Shown here piece by piece: positions 1 through 6,100 of a stretch of 8,945 nucleotides of DNA. Position numbers and translations under genes: made by a program. Each line of letters opens with the position of its first letter. Within the stretch, counting starts at the first letter, position 1. Source of the DNA: Wenzhouxiangella sp. (GTDB lineage: Bacteria; Pseudomonadota; Gammaproteobacteria; Xanthomonadales; Wenzhouxiangellaceae); the NCBI GenBank assembly GCA_007119095.1, contig SKQI01000074.1:1-8945 (forward strand), read 5' to 3'. Below the pieces are notes generated by a model. The model had not been told where the DNA came from. It ran no database searches and worked only from the letters and a program-made list of their open reading frames with translations.

Positions 1-2580
1 CTCCATGGCATGATCCAGCTCTGGCGCAAGCTGGCCGGATTCACGCAGCTCCACGGGCAATTCCAGCCACATTTCGCGCAAGCGGTCGAGTCGCTCTCGA
101 CCAATCACTGGCACTTGCAGCATCGGCTGGCCCGCATCGCGGAACTGACGAATGCGATCACGGTTGATGATCCCGGCTTCGCCGCTGACCAGACCTCTAA
201 TGCGGTCATCGTGGCGCAGCACTCGCGGGTAATGCAATTCCAGCATGCGCCGCAACAAGGCTGAATACTCGGTGATATCCGCCATTGCCAGGCCTACCGG
301 ATCATTGGCACTGGGCAGCATGGGATTGAGCAGGCGGCCAGCCAGCTGTCGCTCTCGACGACTGGCCAGACTGGCCATCTCGGCCTCAACGGCCAGTGCC
401 AGCTCGTTGCCATCGCGTTGTTCCAGCACTTCGACCCGATCCCCCGTCACGAACCAGTCTCGCCACTCGGCCCCACGGTCCCAGTTGGCCAACAGTTGGG
501 CCTCGGCGGTTGTCGGCAGATTGACGAAATAGGTCAGGCGATTCGGTACCAGCGCCATCCGCCCGGGCGGCAGCTCACTGGCGATGGACTCGCCGGCCAA
601 CCCATGGGGGCATGGCAGGTCCAGCAGTTCAGGGTCGGCTCCGGCGAACAGGTAATGGCGAGGCTCGCTGGCTACCAGGCGCTGGCGAAACACCACTTCA
701 GGCTCATCGTCGCGGACAAACCTGCCGATCAACTCGAACGAAAGGTGGCCGTGGTAATTGGCGACCCGCTCATCCCCCGCCCGGGCCGGGCGTTGCTCGC
801 GCTGCACCCAACCGACATTGCCGTAGCATAACTGCAGGCCTCCCATGCCCAGTTGATCAGCCAGCAGGAAGGCATTGGGAAAGCGTCCCAGCAGGGCGCG
901 GCTAACCGACAGCTCGGCACGGGCACCGCACGTGTCCATTTCAGGACAAGCCTGCACGGTCAGACCCTCAGGTCGATAGGCCGTCACCTGACTGGCGGGG
1001 CGATCCAGGTCCAGATCCGCGCCCGGCCGGGTCACTTCGTCGAAGAATTGCGTTTGTGCTTCCTGCATCACGGTGGCCAGGACCCCGTGGGCACGCTCCA
1101 TTCTGTCGAGCAGGCGCAACACCGGGTCACGGCGCTGGCCTCCCATGCCAGTCATGCAGTCAATCCAGCTCGCTCTACTTGCCAGGCCGTCGTCAAGCAC
1201 TGCAGCGATGGCATCGGTCGCATCGCGCCAGCGCGACGTTCCGAAAAAGATCGGCCGCTGCGGCACCCAGTGGGACAGATACTGGGTAAGAATCGACCAC
1301 TCCAGGGTGTTCAGCCACTCCGATTCGGCACATCCAATCTGCAGGCGCCAATCAAGGTGGCCATCCAGGTAGCGGGCGCGCTGCCAGCTGACAAGGCCAG
1401 TCTCGCGGCGCAGAAATTCAGCCGCAAACGGACCGTTGCCGCCAACCAGCTCTTCGCGATCCAGTTCAGAGACCATGACCGTGGTCAGGCGCTCAAGGCA
1501 ATCATCAAATACCTCTCGCGGCACCGGGCCGACCAGGCCAGGATCCAGGCTGCACTCATCCAGCACGCGACGGATGTCTTCGCGCACCGGTTGCTCGAGG
1601 TAAAATCCAATGTCCGAGGCGAACAACACTTTCCGAGCGTAGGCGTCCGAAAGCTCGGCAATAGCCGCCATGCGATCGGCACCAGGAACCGCCAGGTAAC
1701 CCGCCGCATCCTGCATCTGAGCCAGCACAACCGGCAGATCCGCATCGATCTGCCGCAGCGCCGGCAAGGACTCCTCGACCCACTCCACCAGGTCATCCTG
1801 AAAGCGAGCGGCCAGATCCACGGCTTCTTCCGCCGCGGCCAATCGAACCAGGCCCTCAAGATAAAGCCAGACAGCGGCCAGGCCAAGCTCACGCTCTCTT
1901 GCCAGACGCGCTTCGTCGAACAGAATCTCGGCCAAGCGCAGCTGATGTGCACCGTCATCAGCCTGCGCGTCCAGGCCTCGCACCCGGTCTGCCTGCAGGC
2001 GAGCGTGGTCCAGCCAATGCGCCGGGCCGGCCTGGTCCAAGTCAGCCAGCAGCGGTTGCCAGAATCCGGCAATCGCCGATAGTGGATCAGCGTCATTGTC
2101 ATCCAGCGGCTCGACCTGGTCGGCCAAACGCTGCCAGACACGCTCGGCATCCACTGCGGCCGACCAGTACAGCCGAGCCAGGCGCCCGGCCTGCTGATCG
2201 TCGCCGAGCAACGCAGGAGCAACATCGAAGCCCAGCGGCCGCAAGCGAGGGCGTTCTCCCGGCAAGGTACGCTCGCGGACCTGCACCAACCAACCAAACA
2301 GGCCATCGGCCATCGGCGCCCATTCCGGCGGCACGCGCACCGCTGCGCGCTCCAGGGTCAGCAGGCGCGAATCCACCGCCGCGCGCCACTGGCCGGGGTC
2401 CACTTCACCACTATCCAGCCAAAGCTGCAAGGCCAGCGTGCGCCGGCGCGCCTCGGCCGCCGTCGCCGGGTGCCAGTGCAAGGCCAGAATGTCGGACTGT
2501 TCATCAGCCGCGCTATCCGACGCCCAGGGCAGAAGCACCAGCAGCGCACCCAGGGTTACAGTCAAGGAGAACATTCTCAT
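1..2580 (-). CDS. Large exported protein of unknown function, 3' end outside window
   Basis: I do not recognise this family. Reading from ATG at 2580 to base 1 gives 860 codons with no stop, so the C-terminus lies outside the window. The first 25 residues look like a Sec signal peptide: MRMF, a hydrophobic core TLGALLVLLPWA, then SDSAADE. Residues about 30-530 are rich in Leu, Ala, Arg, Glu and Asp with little Gly or Pro, suggesting a long helical region. From about 530 onward the sequence looks more mixed alpha/beta. Eight cysteines (343, 361, 417, 475, 545, 551, 585, 657) would suit disulfides in the periplasm or outside the cell. No catalytic motif is visible. Codons are strongly GC-ending (CTG, GCC, GCG, CGC), as expected of a native GC-rich gene. 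The Shine-Dalgarno is weak. A second ATG two codons in is an equally possible start. The gene is divergent from the asparaginase-like gene, 41 bp away. Confidence 0.85.
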   Translation of the reverse strand, partial: MRMFSLTVTLGALLVLLPWASDSAADEQSDILALHWHPATAAEARRRTLALQLWLDSGEVDPGQWRAAVDSRLLTLERAAVRVPPEWAPMADGLFGWLVQVRERTLPGERPRLRPLGFDVAPALLGDDQQAGRLARLYWSAAVDAERVWQRLADQVEPLDDNDADPLSAIAGFWQPLLADLDQAGPAHWLDHARLQADRVRGLDAQADDGAHQLRLAEILFDEARLARERELGLAAVWLYLEGLVRLAAAEEAVDLAARFQDDLVEWVEESLPALRQIDADLPVVLAQMQDAAGYLAVPGADRMAAIAELSDAYARKVLFASDIGFYLEQPVREDIRRVLDECSLDPGLVGPVPREVFDDCLERLTTVMVSELDREELVGGNGPFAAEFLRRETGLVSWQRARYLDGHLDWRLQIGCAESEWLNTLEWSILTQYLSHWVPQRPIFFGTSRWRDATDAIAAVLDDGLASRASWIDCMTGMGGQRRDPVLRLLDRMERAHGVLATVMQEAQTQFFDEVTRPGADLDLDRPASQVTAYRPEGLTVQACPEMDTCGARAELSVSRALLGRFPNAFLLADQLGMGGLQLCYGNVGWVQREQRPARAGDERVANYHGHLSFELIGRFVRDDEPEVVFRQRLVASEPRHYLFAGADPELLDLPCPHGLAGESIASELPPGRMALVPNRLTYFVNLPTTAEAQLLANWDRGAEWRDWFVTGDRVEVLEQRDGNELALAVEAEMASLASRRERQLAGRLLNPMLPSANDPVGLAMADITEYSALLRRMLELHYPRVLRHDDRIRGLVSGEAGIINRDRIRQFRDAGQPMLQVPVIGRERLDRLREMWLELPVELRESGQLAPELDHAME

Positions 2581-2621
2581 GCCCGCTATACTACTCGCCA
2601 ACTCCCCCGGCGCGCAGCACC
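2581..2621. promoter_or_regulatory. 41-bp divergent intergenic region with a candidate -10 box
   Basis: Only 41 bp separate the start codons of the exported-protein gene (minus) and the asparaginase-like gene (plus), so any promoters must overlap each other or the coding sequences. TATACT at 2587-2592 on the plus strand matches the sigma-70 -10 consensus at five of six positions and lies 29 bp before the plus-strand ATG. No convincing -35 sits 16-18 bp upstream of it. Neither gene has a strong ribosome binding site here. The arrangement implies coupled or mutually exclusive expression, but this is inference from spacing alone. Confidence 0.35.
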
Positions 2622-3110
2622 ATGAAAAAACTGAACGTCCTGACCACCGGCGGCACCATCGACAAAATCTATTACGATGACAAATCCGACTACCAGATCG
2701 GTGAGCCGGAAATCGGGCGCATTCTGCGTGCCATGAATGTCGCCTTCGAGTGGGAAATTCGTGCCTTGCTGCGAAAGGACTCCTTGCACCTCAACGACAA
2801 CGATCGGGTTCTGATCCGCCAGGCCATTCTGGCCAGTGACGACACCCACTACCTGATCACCCACGGCACTGACACCATGGTTGAAACCGCAGCCGCCCTT
2901 GGCGACATCGGCGAGCGCGTGATCGTCATGACCGGCGCGCTCAACCCGGCGCGCTTTATTGACTCCGATGCCGTTTTCAACATCGGTTGCGCCGTTGGCG
3001 CCGTTCAGTGCTTGCCCCCCGGCATCTGGATCGCCATGAACGGTCGCATCTGGGACCCGACAAAAGTCAGAAAGAACCGCGAAGCCAACCGCTTTGAAGC
3101 GATTCATTAG
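2622..3110 (+). CDS. Short single-domain asparaginase-like protein (N-terminal catalytic domain only)
   Basis: The 162-residue protein matches the N-terminal domain of L-asparaginases, which hydrolyse L-asparagine to aspartate and ammonia. TGGTID at 9-14 puts the nucleophile at Thr12. KSDYQIG at 21-27 supplies Tyr24, equivalent to Tyr25 of E. coli AnsB. Ser54 in KDS is the likely substrate-binding serine. ITHGTDTM at 79-86 carries the Thr83-Asp84 pair. MNGRIWDPTKVRK at 139-151 aligns without gaps to MNDTVLDGRDVTK of AnsB, so Lys151 matches its catalytic lysine. Full asparaginases run to about 325-350 residues; the C-terminal domain, which in AnsB completes the neighbouring subunit's active site, is absent. 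There is no signal peptide, so it is probably cytoplasmic. The ATG at 2622 fits the family start. The same frame stays open upstream to 1899, but that stretch is antisense to the neighbouring gene. Its actual substrate is unknown. Confidence 0.9.
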   Translation: MKKLNVLTTGGTIDKIYYDDKSDYQIGEPEIGRILRAMNVAFEWEIRALLRKDSLHLNDNDRVLIRQAILASDDTHYLITHGTDTMVETAAALGDIGERVIVMTGALNPARFIDSDAVFNIGCAVGAVQCLPPGIWIAMNGRIWDPTKVRKNREANRFEAIH

Positions 3111-6100
3111 CCGTCCGGCGGCTCCTGAAAGCGATCACTGAAGACCGGGTCACCCATGTCGGCCATGGAAACGCCCTCGACAGTGATATTGTCGAAGCGG
3201 TTATTGCCGCTGGTGTTGCCGGCAGCTTCTCCGGTAAACAGGATCTTGAGCAGCAGGTCGGGGTTGTCGTTCACCGCTTCGTATGATGACAAATTGAACG
3301 TTTTTGCCAGATAGCCATCATCATCCAGTGCTGCAATGAGATAGGTTTCGCCCAAAGCGACCCAGGTCTCACCCTGATCAATGGAAAAATGGAATGACTG
3401 TTCCTGCGCGCCATTGTTGGTCCGGGTTGTAGCGAAGGAAACCACTATGTCGCGATATCCAGTCGTTGGCACCGCTATCCTCAGCTTGTTTTCATCGGAT
3501 GGATTCCTCACCCTCAGCACGTTGCCGGCATCCGGCATCTGATCCAACCGCAAGTTGAAGTTACTGACCGGGTTGCTGTTGTTATGGCTACGCCGATCCA
3601 TTACGCCGGCTGGGGTTTCAGGCGCAAGACCGGGATAGGTGATGGACGCCGTCCCGACCATGGAGAAATCAGCAACCACAGTATCGAGATCGCCATCGTC
3701 CAGATCATTGAAGTGCCAATAGTGAATCAGCATATCCGGCGCGGGCAAAGTAAAAACGGCCGTGTATGCCAGGCTCTCTGCCGGCATGCTGAAGCCAACT
3801 TCAGGTTGATCGTAGACTAACTGACCGGCCTCATCTACCCAGCTGTGGAAGGCAAAGCCCGGCTCGATAATCGCGTTGATAACAACTTGCTCACCTTCCG
3901 CAAACTGCCCGGCACCGCTGACGGTCCCGGCCCCCTGCACGTTTTTCCCAAGCGACAGCGCATAGGTTCGCTGCAGGACATTAAACGTTTCACTGGCACC
4001 GTCTGTCAATGTGTCTGCCGTCGCCGCTAGCGACACAGCCTGATCTGGTTGGCTGTAAACAACCTGCTCGATGATCACTGAGTGATCACCCGCCGGAATC
4101 GTCCCGCTCACCGTACCGGACAGCTCCCCCTGCCCCGACAGCACCGCCAGGCTCACCTCGGTGTCGAGATCGACAATGGCGGGAGCACCGTCTTCGTCCT
4201 GAGACTGAATTGCCACGAAGAAGGATTCCCCGGCAAAGACGGGCTCGTTGTCATTGACCGTAACAAATACGAGCTGTGCTGGGTCATCCCCTTCGATCGC
4301 CATTCCCTTCAACGTGATGTTGTCGAACCGGTTATTGCCACTGTCTCCGGTCGTATTGCCTTCGAAATCAATCCGGATTCTGAAGTCGGGATTATTGGCT
4401 ACGCCCTCGATGCCGGCAAAATCCAGATTGATCGGGTAATAGACTTGCGCTTCTTCCAGATCGAAGGTGACGATCGGCAGCCCTTCCTGGATGAAATTGG
4501 TGCCATCAATACTGTATGAAAGCACGTTGCTGAGCATGCCGTTATTGGTTCGTTCTACGGCATAGGTGAAGTTGATCTGCTCATAGCCGGTAGTCGGCAC
4601 ATCGAAAATCAGAGACCTGCCCTCGGAAGGGTTTCTGACCCTGGCGCTCTTGCCAGGCGGCTCGCCAAGATGCAGATTCAGATCCGAGCCGGTGTCGTTG
4701 GCATCAATATCCCGTGGGCCAGCGCCGGTATAGGTCATTGAGCCCGTGGAAAAGGGGATGAGGCTGTAGTCAGCGTCGATGGTTACAACATCCTCAGGCG
4801 TCTCCAGATCGTTGAAATGCCAGTAGTACAGCAGCTCTCCATCCGTGGCCGGTGGGTTGAAGTGGGCGGTCACCGAGGTGGCCTGGGTAATGGCCAGGGC
4901 GAGCGTTGGATCAGTCAGCGTTGGCGGAACCACGGCACCATCAACTTCCCAGTGACTGAAGGTATAACCCCAGTCTGGCTGTGCCTGCAAGCGGGTTTCA
5001 ATATTGCCAAACACCTGCGCACTGAACGGGTAGGAAGACAAGGATTCAGAGTTCATCCTGATCGTGCCGCCGCTTTCCGGGACGACATTGAACTCCGTTG
5101 CAAACGGGCCGCTAAGATCGTAGCAGCTGGCCATACCGCTATTCATCAAATAGTCATGTCGGTCATTGATGAAATCCCTGATCGCCTGAACGTTACTCTG
5201 CCAGGTTCCGAGATTCCCACCCCAGCGAGCGATGTGCCTCGGCATCTCAGGCGCAATGTCATCAATCATGCTGTCGAGTAACGCAATAGCATTGTCGGCC
5301 GACAAGTGGGTGTTCAGAAGGTCCACATAGCGGGTGACATATTGCCGACGCACCTCAGGATTCTCCTCGATCAGCTTCCGGAGGATGTCCGTATGACCAT
5401 CACCTACCGTGAGGTTCTCAGCCTGACAAGGTGGTGCGGTGTGGCTGGCATTGGGCAGACCCGTGTAATTGATAAAGTGACCGAATGCGGCCTCCATATC
5501 CCAGAGTATGTATCGCCATTGCCGGGCCGAGGCCGACGGGTCCAGGCCACGCCACCAGCCTGTGTTGTAGTTGAGCCAGTCGCGAGAAACCACCCATGAG
5601 TTGATCACGAAATAGTCGATGAGACTGCCGATGTTCAGCTGGCTCCTGACATACTCAAAACTGAACGGATCGCCCATATTATTGTTGAGCACATATTGTC
5701 TCAAACTACTCCAGTCACTGATTGCAGGCTGGTTACCAAAATGGGCAGAGGTTCCCTGCCAGGTCTTCAGAAACTGGAGATAAACATCACTTTCTCGATA
5801 CTTGTAGTCCTGTCCGTAATAGAAATTCGTGAAGTTGTTGTCGTCAACTCTTTCTCTCAGATCATAAACACCCCAGTACTGCCCATTGACGAAAACCAGC
5901 ACATTGGTTGAACTCCTCTCATCAAGATCAAGACCGGCCACTTGTGACAGGTGCTGGATGTAGGAATCCCGGATATGCGCGCCGCCTGACTCGAAAGGAT
6001 AGTTGTCATTGGCTGCCGCCTTGACCATCAGACGCCTGAAACGTGTGCGGTCGGACGTTTCAAAGAACTTGTATTCCAGCCTGCGCTGATAGCCGTAGTC

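Noticed and set aside
853..2082. 409-residue plus-strand open frame
   Set aside because: It is a mirror of the GC-rich minus-strand gene. The minus frame reads 860 codons from a signal peptide with ordinary protein composition, whereas this one starts inside it and has a shadow-like composition rich in Gln, Arg and His.
1899..2621. In-frame upstream extension of the asparaginase-like gene, giving a 403-residue plus-strand frame
   Set aside because: The extension is Pro, Arg and Ala rich, has no asparaginase features, and lies antisense to the well-supported minus-strand gene; the family start MKKLNVLTTGGTID fits 2622.
2586..3107. 173-residue minus-strand open frame opposite the asparaginase-like gene
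   Set aside because: Full overlap with a gene carrying clear catalytic motifs; the composition (Val, Gly and Asp rich, no motif) is that of an antisense shadow.
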